Part shown: positions 1 to 8,355 of the stretch, one piece after another
How positions within the stretch are numbered: position 1 is the stretch's first letter
How the letters are laid out: each line of letters begins with the position of its first letter
Source of the DNA: Seminibacterium arietis
GTDB lineage: Bacteria; Pseudomonadota; Gammaproteobacteria; Enterobacterales; Pasteurellaceae
Length of the DNA: 64,000 nt
Direction of reading: 5' to 3'
Assembly (NCBI RefSeq): GCF_042675725.1
Contig: NZ_JBHTJN010000004.1
Coordinates: forward strand, 62,001-126,000
The notes under the pieces: model-generated
Told to the model about the DNA's origin: nothing
Seen by the model: the letters and a program-made list of their open reading frames with translations, nothing else
Database searches by the model: none
Made by a program: the position numbers and the translations under genes

Positions 1-350
1 TCATGTTAAAAGTATCAGGAATTAATCCTTATGGTAAACAAATTGAGTTTTATGCTCAGTTAGCTTTGCCTGCTGGAAATACAGGCGAGGAGCGATTAAA
101 AGCTTTAGGTTTAACCTTATTAGACACTGGTGATCAAATACAACTTAACAATAGAATGACTAACAAAATCATTATTGATTTAGTTGAACCTGACTCTCCA
201 GCTGCTAAAGTAGGATTAAACTGGGATCAAACTATTCTAGAAGTTAAGGTTCCAGTGCAATCGCTCAATAAAGAATGGTTATTTATCCCTGCTTTATTAT
301 TAATTTTTACAATCGGCTTGAATCAACGTCGCAGAGTAAAAAAATTATAA
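1..350 (+). CDS. TRAP transporter fused permease, C-terminal part (5' truncated)
   Basis: This is the end of a larger gene that begins before the window. The visible ~115 residues look like the soluble DUF3394-type C-terminal domain found on 4TM/12TM fused TRAP permeases. That domain carries a short PDZ-like stretch with the motif VEPDSPAAKVGL. It is followed by one hydrophobic segment (about 20 residues, WLFIPALLLIFTIGL) and a basic tail (NQRRRVKKL). TRAP permeases import organic acids using a periplasmic binding protein and an ion gradient. The UspA-like gene 66 bp downstream fits a known arrangement in which fused TRAP permeases are followed by a small Usp protein. The substrate cannot be read from this fragment. 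The family call rests on the C-terminal domain only. Confidence 0.7.
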   Translation, partial: MLKVSGINPYGKQIEFYAQLALPAGNTGEERLKALGLTLLDTGDQIQLNNRMTNKIIIDLVEPDSPAAKVGLNWDQTILEVKVPVQSLNKEWLFIPALLLIFTIGLNQRRRVKKL

Positions 351-358
351 AGAAAACT

Positions 359-394
359 ACCGCACTTTAATTAGATTCATAACAAAAGTGCGGT
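359..394 (+). repeat. Inverted pair of uptake sequences forming a stem-loop
   Basis: ACCGCACTTT at 359-368 faces AAAGTGCGGT at 385-394, giving a perfect 10-bp stem with a 16-nt loop. It lies between the TRAP permease and the usp gene. Only a short T tract follows, so it may weaken rather than stop read-through into usp. Paired uptake sequences that double as terminators are well known in Pasteurellaceae. Confidence 0.8.
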
Positions 395-416
395 AATTTA
401 AAAAAAAGGAAATACT

Positions 417-842
417 ATGTATAACAAATTGTTAATTGCTATTGATTTAAATAATTTAGAAAGTGCGAAATATGTTGTCGATACAGCATTGCAAATCACT
501 AATAATAATCCTAATGCAGTTTATCGAGTAGTGACTATTATTGAACCTATTGACGATAGTTTTATTTCTGCTTTCTTGCCAAAAAACTTCGATAAATCAG
601 TGCTAGAAGAAGCGAACATAGCTTTACATGAATTTACTAAAACTCATTTTCCAGTTGATGCTAAAGTACAACATATTGTAATGTATGGCACTATATATGA
701 AGAAATTAATCGCATCGCTGATGAAAAGAGTGTAGACCTAATTGTTATGTTAGCTAGTAGCAAACCTGATGCCAAAGGATTAAGTAGCAATACAGTAAAA
801 GTTGCTCGCTATGGTAACAAGCCTATATTAATTCTAAAATAG
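417..842 (+). CDS. Universal stress protein, UspA family
   Basis: A 141-residue single-domain Usp protein. It starts MYNKLLIAIDL, the typical first strand with its Asp. It ends with a segment resembling the family's nucleotide-binding loop (GLSSNTVKVARYGNKPILIL), in which the usual G-x2-G spacing is only partly kept. ATP binding is therefore possible but uncertain. The ribosome-binding site AAGGAAA precedes the start. It lies just behind a TRAP permease gene; Usp partners of TRAP systems are thought to regulate transport, so this is probably a transporter-associated Usp rather than a general stress protein. A second, different Usp gene lies at 59217-59642. Confidence 0.88.
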   Translation: MYNKLLIAIDLNNLESAKYVVDTALQITNNNPNAVYRVVTIIEPIDDSFISAFLPKNFDKSVLEEANIALHEFTKTHFPVDAKVQHIVMYGTIYEEINRIADEKSVDLIVMLASSKPDAKGLSSNTVKVARYGNKPILILK

Positions 843-891
843 TTAATCAAACAAAGAATTAGCTTTACCTCAAGTGATATGTGCAATATAA

Positions 892-929
892 ATCCCTACA
901 ACTGTGAATGATATTGTAGGGATCTTTTA
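892..929 (+). terminator. Rho-independent terminator after usp
   Basis: ATCCCTACAA (892-901) pairs perfectly with TTGTAGGGAT (914-923), a 10-bp stem with a 12-nt loop, followed by CTTTTAT. It ends the TRAP-usp transcript. Confidence 0.8.
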
Positions 930-1018
930 TACATAGATAACAAAGACTAAAACTTAATTTATACTGTTCTCGTTCTTCATAAATAAATTATTCAATTCAA
1001 CAAAAATCACGTTCAACA

Positions 1019-1657
1019 TTATGATTCTACTTTCACAAAAGGGTTGGTGCGTTTTTCTTGTCCGATAGTTGTATAAGATCCATGACCTGCAATTACAATC
1101 GTATCATCAGGTAAAACATACATCCTTTCTTTAATAGAATTTAATAGGGTTTGATGATCGCCACCAATAAAGTCAGTCCGCCCTATACATTGTTTAAAAA
1201 GTACATCTCCAGTAAAAGCAACTTTGTTTTTATGATCAATAAATCCAACATGACCTGGAGTGTGTCCTGGTAATTGAAGAACTTCAAACTCTAATTCACC
1301 AATTCGGATTTTTTCGCCATTTTCATTTAGCCAACGATCAGGTAAAAATGCAGGAATTTCGAATAATCCAAATTTCTTCGATTGTTCTGGCAATGCCTCA
1401 AACCAATATTGATCTGCTTGATTGCTACCCCAAACTTTCACATCAAAATATTGCTTTAATTGCGGTGCTGCTCCCACATGATCTAAATGTCCATGCGTAA
1501 GTAAAATTAATTTTAAATCCAAACCTAGCTCTTCAATACGACGAATTAATTTCTGACTATCTCCACCAGGATCAATAGCAACCGCACTTTTATTATCATC
1601 CCACACTAAAGAACAATTTTGTCGAAAAGAAGTCACTGGTATAATTTCAATGTTCAT
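1019..1657 (-). CDS. gloC: Type II glyoxalase-like metallo-beta-lactamase-fold hydrolase (YcbL/GloC)
   Basis: Hydrolyses S-lactoylglutathione in the methylglyoxal detoxification pathway in the family's characterised members. The metal-binding motif THGHLDHVG (near residue 60) and later PGHTPGHVG, FTGDVLF and AGHGSYT supply the two-metal ligands. I start at the ATG giving MNIEIIPV because E. coli YcbL begins the same way and a GGAAAA box lies upstream. A TTG six codons earlier would only add a short basic extension. The length is 212 residues, as in YcbL. It is the last gene of a minus-strand row, ldtD-mepK-gloC, that keeps the E. coli ycbB-ycbK-ycbL order. An uptake sequence lies inside the gene at 1581. 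Confidence 0.9.
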   Translation of the reverse strand: MNIEIIPVTSFRQNCSLVWDDNKSAVAIDPGGDSQKLIRRIEELGLDLKLILLTHGHLDHVGAAPQLKQYFDVKVWGSNQADQYWFEALPEQSKKFGLFEIPAFLPDRWLNENGEKIRIGELEFEVLQLPGHTPGHVGFIDHKNKVAFTGDVLFKQCIGRTDFIGGDHQTLLNSIKERMYVLPDDTIVIAGHGSYTTIGQEKRTNPFVKVES

Positions 1658-1821
1658 TTTATTTTTCCTACACAATTATTTCATACTTGCTTCTTTGAAT
1701 ATTAAGAATGCCTTATTTTTAATAGAAAAAGATACAACTCAATAAAATGAATTGTATCTGTATTATCTTTAGATTTTTTCTACTAGAAAACTTACTTAAA
1801 CAACTTTGTTTTAAATAGCGA

Positions 1822-2382
1822 TCAACTGCCTCGCCATGTTCGGATAGGTCCTGTGTCTACATGTATAAAATTACTTTTCGGATAATAGCCTACTCCACCA
1901 CTTTTTAAATTTTCTGCAGCTTGTCTAATTTTAGCCAAAGGTACTCCATCAATACGAAAATCTATGGCTTGCCCACGCATATGATAACTGTTAGTTGCCA
2001 CTCCACGGCTACGACGACGCATTGCAGCATTAGTAGCTGGTGAACGATACCCACAAATAATCTGAATCTCCGCATTCCGAATTCCTAAACTATTTTGAAT
2101 TTGATAAAATTTAGTGAACAATTTCGGATCCATAGGGTGAATTTGATTACTGCGTCTATCACGCAATAAATAATCCAACTTCTTTAAATTTGTCGTAGAA
2201 ATTCCTTTTCCAAAATGAAATTCAGAACTTAGCTTATCACCAGTATTAATATTTCTGAAACTTAAAATTCGTGGCTTAGGGGTTGAAATTGCGGCTAATA
2301 CCGAATTAGGTAATAAAGAAATACCTAAAATAGCACCCCCAAGTGATAACCACTTACGTTTTTGCTGATTAACTTCACTCAT
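1822..2382 (-). CDS. mepK: Peptidoglycan endopeptidase MepK (YcbK, M15/DUF882)
   Basis: MepK of E. coli cleaves the mDap-mDap (3-3) crosslinks that L,D-transpeptidases make. The 186-residue protein matches the YcbK layout: an N-terminal export signal, then the D-Ala-D-Ala peptidase-like domain with GYRSPATN, SYHMRGQAIDFRI (His and Asp zinc ligands) and FIHVDTGP (third ligand). The signal reads QQKRKWLSLGG followed by a hydrophobic stretch and SVLA. This resembles a Tat signal but has Lys-Arg where E. coli YcbK has Arg-Arg. It lies next to ldtD, the enzyme that makes the bond MepK cuts. Confidence 0.9.
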   Translation of the reverse strand: MSEVNQQKRKWLSLGGAILGISLLPNSVLAAISTPKPRILSFRNINTGDKLSSEFHFGKGISTTNLKKLDYLLRDRRSNQIHPMDPKLFTKFYQIQNSLGIRNAEIQIICGYRSPATNAAMRRRSRGVATNSYHMRGQAIDFRIDGVPLAKIRQAAENLKSGGVGYYPKSNFIHVDTGPIRTWRGS

Positions 2383-2518
2383 AATGTTTATTTTTTATTC
2401 TACAAATAACTAATTTCTATTTTCTGACACACATTGTTATCATAAGTTCAATAAAAGAACAAAATATTAACTAATCTTTTACTATTATTTCGACAAAGCT
2501 TAGAATTTATTCATTAAT

Positions 2519-4027
2519 TTAATGATCTACTAAATATTTTTTTACAACAGCCCAATTAATATCATTAAAGTTAGGCATAATATCATAACCATAAATATCA
2601 GGTAAACTATGAATTTGCCCTTCATCTGCCCATGCTGTCACATAATATAGATAAACTGGATTATCTGATTGGATCATTGCTGATGCAGTTTTCTTGCTGT
2701 CTAGTACTCTACGTTTTTTTTCCTCAGACCAACCAGCTTCTTTTAACAAGATAGTAGCTAATTGATCAGATTTCTCTATCCTTATACAACCAGAACTCAA
2801 GGCTCTATTTTTTTTATTAAATAAACTTCGATTAGGAGTATCATGCAAGTAAATAGCATCAGAGCTAGGCATATTAAATTTATAGCTCCCTAACGCACTA
2901 TCTCCTGGTGCTTGTTTAATCCGATAAGGAAACTTCGCTCCTATATTCTCCCAATCAATAAGGTAAGGATCAACTACCGCTCCTCTGTTATCCAATATAC
3001 TATAGCCATGACGAGCAACATAATCTGGATCACGTTTGATTTTAGGCACAATATCCTCATTAATTAAGCGTGCAGTAGGGATCCAAGGTGGATTGACAAC
3101 AACATTACTCAACTTGCTATACATAACTGGTGTCTTGCGTTCTTTTCTCCCTACAATAACTTTAGAATCTAGAACTAGTTGCCCATCACGATAATACTGC
3201 AAACGATAACTTGGTATATTAACAAATATACCATTATTAAAGGCTGGAATAATGCGTAATCTTTGAGCATTTATTGCCAATTTATAAATTTGATTAAGTG
3301 TCGCTTTATTGATTTGTTCTGTAGAAATTAGCTTTTCTAATTGTTGAATTGTTTGTTCATGTAATAAATTTTTAGCAGATAAACTATCAATGAAAAATAA
3401 AATATTATTGTTTTTTACTGCAGTTAACCAATCATCAATATAATGTTGTGAAGGTGAGCCCATTTTATATGTGTTTGGAAAATAAAGCCATTTTTGAGCA
3501 AATTTAGCTACATTATCCACATAATACACATACTCTAAAAAAGCGTCTGTTAATAAAATATCATGTAGCAACCCACCATTTTCTGAAGTGCGGTCGATTT
3601 CTGCTAATATTTTTGAAAATTTCTTATTGATACCGCTTGCTACTAATGCAGCATATTGTCGTAAAAATATGCTTTTAAATTTTGGATTTTCCCATAGTAA
3701 CAAATAATCTCTTTGTGCATAAATAGTTGCTACTATTGACTTAAACTGCAAAGACTCATCACCAACTATTTCTGATAACCGTTGTTCAGCCTGTCGTTGC
3801 AATTCTTCAACTAACTGTTGCTCTTTTTCACGATATTCTACTGCGAGCTGTTCATCTATAATTTTTTGCTCAAGGTTAAGTTGTTGATCTGTTAAAGTAA
3901 TTTCATTTTCTATCATAGTTGGTAGGTTTGATTGCACCATGTTCTGATCTGCAATAGCGACACTAATTCCTGTGAAATAAACCAACAAAACTATCATAGC
4001 TAACTTAGATGAAATTATCTTCAACAT
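2519..4027 (-). CDS. ldtD: L,D-transpeptidase LdtD (YcbB family)
   Basis: Makes 3-3 (mDap-mDap) crosslinks in the periplasm. It has 502 residues, shorter than the 615 of the E. coli enzyme. There is an N-terminal signal/anchor (residues ~8-26), then a Glu/Gln-rich, probably helical stretch (~45-90), a long middle domain, and a C-terminal YkuD domain. The catalytic motif is visible as HDTPN, then ALSSGCIRIE, with the nucleophilic Cys in SSGC. Upstream are prc and proQ, downstream mepK. Between prc and ldtD is an uptake-sequence stem-loop. One uptake sequence (3586) lies inside the gene. Confidence 0.9.
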   Translation of the reverse strand: MLKIISSKLAMIVLLVYFTGISVAIADQNMVQSNLPTMIENEITLTDQQLNLEQKIIDEQLAVEYREKEQQLVEELQRQAEQRLSEIVGDESLQFKSIVATIYAQRDYLLLWENPKFKSIFLRQYAALVASGINKKFSKILAEIDRTSENGGLLHDILLTDAFLEYVYYVDNVAKFAQKWLYFPNTYKMGSPSQHYIDDWLTAVKNNNILFFIDSLSAKNLLHEQTIQQLEKLISTEQINKATLNQIYKLAINAQRLRIIPAFNNGIFVNIPSYRLQYYRDGQLVLDSKVIVGRKERKTPVMYSKLSNVVVNPPWIPTARLINEDIVPKIKRDPDYVARHGYSILDNRGAVVDPYLIDWENIGAKFPYRIKQAPGDSALGSYKFNMPSSDAIYLHDTPNRSLFNKKNRALSSGCIRIEKSDQLATILLKEAGWSEEKKRRVLDSKKTASAMIQSDNPVYLYYVTAWADEGQIHSLPDIYGYDIMPNFNDINWAVVKKYLVDH

Positions 4028-4050
4028 GATTCAGCTCCTCATTAATATAA

Positions 4051-4083
4051 ACAAAAAAGACCGCACTTTTGAAAAAGTGCGGT
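4051..4083 (-). terminator. Terminator built from an inverted uptake-sequence pair, after prc
   Basis: On the minus strand ACCGCACTTTTTC is followed by AAAAGTGCGGT and then TCTTTTTTGTTT. The arms are at 4060-4070 and 4073-4083 on the plus strand. The compact hairpin plus a T-rich tail makes this a good rho-independent terminator for prc. Confidence 0.85.
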
Positions 4084-4091
4084 AAAAATTA

Positions 4092-6137
4092 TCAGTTAGA
4101 TTCTGTTTTAGCTTGCATCTCTTGCTTTTTTTCAAATTTAATCAAATCTGCTGCCATTTTCTCTGCTTCTTTTAGATAAAAATCTGGTCCTTCATAATCT
4201 TTAGGCAACTTATCTAAATCTTTCAATGGCTTTTTACCCTCACGTTTAAAACGAGCATTAAGATCTTTTAATTTTTTTTCATCATCTTTATCGTTTTCTG
4301 CTTTACGTTTAGCAAAGTTAAGGGATAAATACTTCCGCTCTCTACGTGCCTCTCGGATTTTTAGATCTTCATTCAATACAATAAATTCAGGATCTTTAGT
4401 AATGCGAGCCAGATGTTTTTCTGTTAGAAAATCTACTGATTTTCTCGCATTTCCTACTTCAACATAAGCTGCAGGTACAATTTTATCCCATGGAAGTGCA
4501 TTATCTTCTTTTTCTTCACCATATTCTTTGGCATCTATGATCTCAGGAAAATGAATATCTGGAGCAACGCCTTTCAATTGAGTACTTCCGCCATTAATAC
4601 GATAAAATTTCTGAATCGTGTATTGAATCAACCCCATCGGGGTTTGATCTGAATCATAAACAAAATTCAATGAGCGACTTTGTTGAACAGTTCCTTTACC
4701 AAAAGTATTTTGACCAATAATAATTCCTCGATTGTAATCTTGCATAGCTGCTGCAAAAATTTCTGATGCAGAAGCACTGAAACGATCGATCATTACTAAT
4801 AAATGACCACTATATACTTGCTCAGTTTCAGTATCCTCATGAACTCTAATTCTCTGATAAGCATCTCGCACTTGGACAATCGGACCATCAGTAATAAATA
4901 AGCCACTTAAATCAACAGCTTCCGTTAACGCTCCACCACCATTCTCACGTAAATCAATAATTAATGCACCGACTTTTTTCTGCTTCATCTCGGTGATTAG
5001 TTTTTTAACATCTTCTGTCAGCCCTAAATAAAAACTAGGGATTTTAATTACTGCAACTTGCTCACCATTTATTTTTTCTACGGTTAATTTAGCAGCCTGA
5101 TCTTCTAACCGCACTTTATCTCGTTTTAATGTGATAATACGAGATTTACCACCATTAGCGGGTTCAATTTCTAAACGAACTTTTGTGCCTTTTTTCCCTT
5201 TAATCTTATCAACAGCATCTTCTAAACGCCAACCAATAACATCTTCTATTTCGCCCGTTGCCTGCCCAACACCAATGATTTTATCTCCAGCTTTAATCTT
5301 TTTACTGCGTTCTGCTGGAGCACCAGGAACTAAGGACTTAATTATAATTTCATCATCTTCCGATTGCAGAGTTGCTCCAATTCCTTCCAATGATAAATTC
5401 ATACTTTCGTTAAAGCCCTTTGCTGTTCTAGGTGCTAAATAACTAGTATGAGGATCAATCTCACGTGCAAAAGCATTTAAATACATTTGAACAATATCAT
5501 CTGCTCTAGTTTGAGTTAGACGTCGAATAACTAAGTTATAACGTTTAGTTAATTTCTTTTTGATTTCACTCCACTTTTTCCCTTTTAACTTCAGATTGAT
5601 AACGTCATTTTTTACTCGCTGTTGCCACAATTTGGCAACTTCGTCCTCAGTAGTAGCCCAAGGCGATTTTTCACGATCAATTTCAATTTGATCATCACCA
5701 GTTAAATCGGGTTCTTTATCTAATAGGGATAAAGCATATTGATACCGTTGATAACGTTTTTTCATCATCAATTCATACATGGCAAATGCAATGTCTAACT
5801 TACCTTCATTAAGTTGATCATCAATATCATGAGCATATTTCATTCTCATATCATCAATATCAGACTGTAAAAATAGATTACGGCTAAAATCCAATCCTTT
5901 TAAATATCGATCAAATATCTTTTCTGAAAATGCATCGTCTAATTGAAATTTACGGTAATGAGATTGAGTCAGTCGAGTGGTCACCCGTTTTGTTGCTAAC
6001 TTATGTGCTTCTGTTGGTTGAGGAATGACAATGTCCACTAGCTTTAATTTAGGTGAAACAGCAATAGCATTTGATGCAAAAACCAATGCTATCAATATAA
6101 AACTAATCAAATAGCTTTTTATTTTATAAAATTTCAT
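4092..6137 (-). CDS. prc: Carboxy-terminal processing periplasmic protease Prc (Tsp)
   Basis: A periplasmic serine protease that degrades proteins by their C-terminus, including the murein endopeptidase MepS in E. coli. It has 681 residues, as in E. coli (682). The signal peptide spans residues ~8-27. A PDZ domain at about 235-330 contains SLEGIGATLQ. The S41 domain carries the Ser/Lys dyad in DRFSASASEIF and NTFGKGTVQ. The C-terminus is highly charged (KKQEMQAKTESN). It lies downstream of proQ with an 84-bp gap; in E. coli proQ and prc are also neighbours. Confidence 0.95.
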   Translation of the reverse strand: MKFYKIKSYLISFILIALVFASNAIAVSPKLKLVDIVIPQPTEAHKLATKRVTTRLTQSHYRKFQLDDAFSEKIFDRYLKGLDFSRNLFLQSDIDDMRMKYAHDIDDQLNEGKLDIAFAMYELMMKKRYQRYQYALSLLDKEPDLTGDDQIEIDREKSPWATTEDEVAKLWQQRVKNDVINLKLKGKKWSEIKKKLTKRYNLVIRRLTQTRADDIVQMYLNAFAREIDPHTSYLAPRTAKGFNESMNLSLEGIGATLQSEDDEIIIKSLVPGAPAERSKKIKAGDKIIGVGQATGEIEDVIGWRLEDAVDKIKGKKGTKVRLEIEPANGGKSRIITLKRDKVRLEDQAAKLTVEKINGEQVAVIKIPSFYLGLTEDVKKLITEMKQKKVGALIIDLRENGGGALTEAVDLSGLFITDGPIVQVRDAYQRIRVHEDTETEQVYSGHLLVMIDRFSASASEIFAAAMQDYNRGIIIGQNTFGKGTVQQSRSLNFVYDSDQTPMGLIQYTIQKFYRINGGSTQLKGVAPDIHFPEIIDAKEYGEEKEDNALPWDKIVPAAYVEVGNARKSVDFLTEKHLARITKDPEFIVLNEDLKIREARRERKYLSLNFAKRKAENDKDDEKKLKDLNARFKREGKKPLKDLDKLPKDYEGPDFYLKEAEKMAADLIKFEKKQEMQAKTESN

Positions 6138-6221
6138 GTAAAAATTTCCTGACTAAAAGAAAATACCGTCATCAACAATATAAATTCAGTTACCAAAACT
6201 GCATCAATATATAAACATAAG

Positions 6222-6881
6222 TTATGCAAATAAATGTTCTGCAGCTACAGAAACAACTAACCCATTTTCTAATTCAACACGAACAGTTTCTTTTTGCACT
6301 TCTAATACCACAGCATTTTTTGCTGCCCCTCCCATTCTTACATTAACTTTATTTCCTCTTTGTAATGTAGAAAGATCAAGAGGTTTTAAACGCAGTTTCG
6401 TACCGTGTCCACCTTTTTTTCGGTTATTCTTATAAGATTTATCATGCTGTTTACTATTACTATCTTTTAGAGATTTATCTTTTGAATGGTGTGAAGCATC
6501 TTTACTTCGTTTCTCTTTTTGCTTTTTTTCTATAGCCTTACGTTCTGCAAGTTTAGCTTTTGCTTCGGATAGTTGAGTAAGTGCATGCTGAGCATGTTCT
6601 TCTGTTAATTCTCCGCAAGGATTACCTTGTAAATCTACTCGTTGCACGCCCGCTTTACAGCAACGTAAATAACGCCAACTCAAAGTGTATTGACGTAATG
6701 CTTGACGTAATTGAGTTTTGCTAACTTTTTCATCACCTGATAAAGCGTCTGCTAGCTCCTGAAATAAACCTATTTTCAAAGGTTTTGCTTCTCCTTCTAA
6801 AGAAAAACAAAGAGGAAACTTTTCAACTAAATAGGCAATTACGTCCTTATTATTTGTTAATTTTTGAGATTCTGCTGTCAT
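6222..6881 (-). CDS. proQ: RNA chaperone ProQ
   Basis: A global small-RNA-binding protein. The N-terminal FinO/ProQ domain (residues ~5-115) contains FPLCFSLEGEAKPLKIG and the conserved SKTQLRQALRQYTLSWRYL. A Lys-rich linker (~120-165, SKDASHHSKDKSLKDSN) follows, then a C-terminal Tudor-like domain (NVRMGGAAKNAVVLEV). I choose the second of two adjacent ATGs (MTAES) because AGGA sits six bases before it; the first ATG has only three. A more distant start at 6908 would add nine residues with no support. It is divergent from letA. Confidence 0.92.
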   Translation of the reverse strand: MTAESQKLTNNKDVIAYLVEKFPLCFSLEGEAKPLKIGLFQELADALSGDEKVSKTQLRQALRQYTLSWRYLRCCKAGVQRVDLQGNPCGELTEEHAQHALTQLSEAKAKLAERKAIEKKQKEKRSKDASHHSKDKSLKDSNSKQHDKSYKNNRKKGGHGTKLRLKPLDLSTLQRGNKVNVRMGGAAKNAVVLEVQKETVRVELENGLVVSVAAEHLFA

Positions 6882-7108
6882 CATTAATCCTATATGAACA
6901 TCATTCAAAGATAAAAAGATAGTTAAATAATAAAAATGACTGGTATTCTATATCAAATCGGCTAAAAATGACAATCGTTTAATCATGATAACAAGCTTGT
7001 AAGTTTAAAATTTTTTCGCTATTTACAACAAAATACTTTATTATAATTAGAGTGTTAAAAAACAAATTATCCACTCACAATATATCTTTAAATCATCTAA
7101 TAATAAAT

Positions 7109-7150
7109 ATGTCAAAAAAAAATGCTGTTCGCCAGCCCACAGTAAAATGA
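7109..7150 (+). other. Thirteen-codon ORF overlapping the letA start, with an A9 tract
   Basis: An ATG at 7109 opens MSKKNAVRQPTVK and stops at TGA 7148-7150, overlapping the letA ATG (7147) as ATGA. Codons 2-5 contain nine consecutive A's (7114-7122). The peptide looks like a natural N-terminus but is out of frame with letA by one base; one extra A in the AAAA at 7144-7147 would fuse them. Neither start has a clear Shine-Dalgarno. It may be a coupled leader, a frameshifted letA start or a sequencing error. Confidence 0.4.
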
Positions 7151-8355
7151 CTTGTTGTGTTTCTTGTAATGCAAAGGTAATTATTCCTTACTTAAACAAT
7201 AATCAACATGCTGACTGCCCTCGTTGCAACCATACACTTGCTTCTAGTGAACGATGGGAACTACATCGATGTGCTATGATTGCATATTCTATTTTGATCT
7301 TACTACCGTTTGCTTTAAATTATCCTTTATTAAGTATTAATTTATTGGGTGTAGAAATCAATGCTTCTGTTTGGCAAGGCATATGGAAGATGGCAACTCA
7401 AGGCTACTCCTATACTGCATTTTTAATTTTTCTGTGTGCTGTATTTATGCCGATTGCTTTCTCTATTTTGGTGATCTTGCTACATTTTTCTCAAATATTA
7501 AATATAAAACCAGGCAATCTCTTACTTTCACTTAGCTACATCAAACCGTGGGTAATGTTTGACGTATACTTAGTTGCTCTTGCTGTAACTATGTTTAAGA
7601 TTAGAGAATATGCCTCTTTACAATTAGATATTTATTTAATTGCTTTTATCTTTACCGCACTTTTGACTACGCTACTGTTTATCAAAATAAACGTAGATGC
7701 ATTATGGGAAGATTTCTATCCTGAACATACTTCATTTTTTCCAATATCGTCGAAAGTACAACTACAAGTATGCACTGCGTGCCAATATAGTTTTTCTGAA
7801 CCAATACAAGATAATAAAGGATATATCTATTGCCCTCGCTGTTATAGTCGAGTTACTTCTTCTAAAATAAGTCTTCAGCGTACTTGGGCTACATTAATTA
7901 CTGCTATGTTCATGCTTATCCCTGCAAATATACTACCAATGTCAATAGTTTATTTTAACGGCGTTGCTACTGCCGATACATTAATGTCTGGCGTACTTGC
8001 CTTTATAGATGCGAAAAGTTATGCTATCGCCTTTATTGTGTTTATGGCGAGCATTTTTATCCCGATCTGTAAGATTGCAGTGCTACTGTATTTACTATGT
8101 TGCATCCATTTCAAATGGACACATTCAATTAAGAGACAAATGAAATTATTACATTTCATTCATTTTGTTGGTCGATGGTCTATGTTAGATCTTTTTGTTC
8201 TTGCCTTAATGATGTCTTTAGTAACAAGAGGACAACTTATTGATTTTTCTGTAGGTCCTGCCGCTTTTTACTTTGGTGCAGCTGTATTTTTAAGCATGAT
8301 TTCAACATCACTATTTGATAGTCGTTTACTTTGGAAAATTTATGACAAACACTAA
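7147..8355 (+). CDS. letA: Integral membrane protein LetA (YebS/PqiA family)
   Basis: The inner-membrane partner of the MCE protein LetB in a lipid-transport pathway across the periplasm. The 402 residues comprise two repeats. Each has a small zinc-ribbon-like domain with paired CxxC motifs (CCVSC...CPRC near residues 3-30, CTACQ...CPRC near 212-235) followed by several membrane helices. Conserved lines such as WVMFDVYLVALAV and GRWSMLDLFVLAL are present. The start is uncertain: E. coli YebS has about 30 more residues before the first CxxC, there is no ribosome-binding site, and a short ORF overlaps the ATG. The 3' end overlaps letB by 14 nt. Confidence 0.9.
   Translation: MTCCVSCNAKVIIPYLNNNQHADCPRCNHTLASSERWELHRCAMIAYSILILLPFALNYPLLSINLLGVEINASVWQGIWKMATQGYSYTAFLIFLCAVFMPIAFSILVILLHFSQILNIKPGNLLLSLSYIKPWVMFDVYLVALAVTMFKIREYASLQLDIYLIAFIFTALLTTLLFIKINVDALWEDFYPEHTSFFPISSKVQLQVCTACQYSFSEPIQDNKGYIYCPRCYSRVTSSKISLQRTWATLITAMFMLIPANILPMSIVYFNGVATADTLMSGVLAFIDAKSYAIAFIVFMASIFIPICKIAVLLYLLCCIHFKWTHSIKRQMKLLHFIHFVGRWSMLDLFVLALMMSLVTRGQLIDFSVGPAAFYFGAAVFLSMISTSLFDSRLLWKIYDKH

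Noticed and set aside
5131..5442. 103-residue plus-strand ORF within prc
   Set aside because: Antisense to a well-conserved PDZ/protease region of prc; no start signal and no family resemblance.
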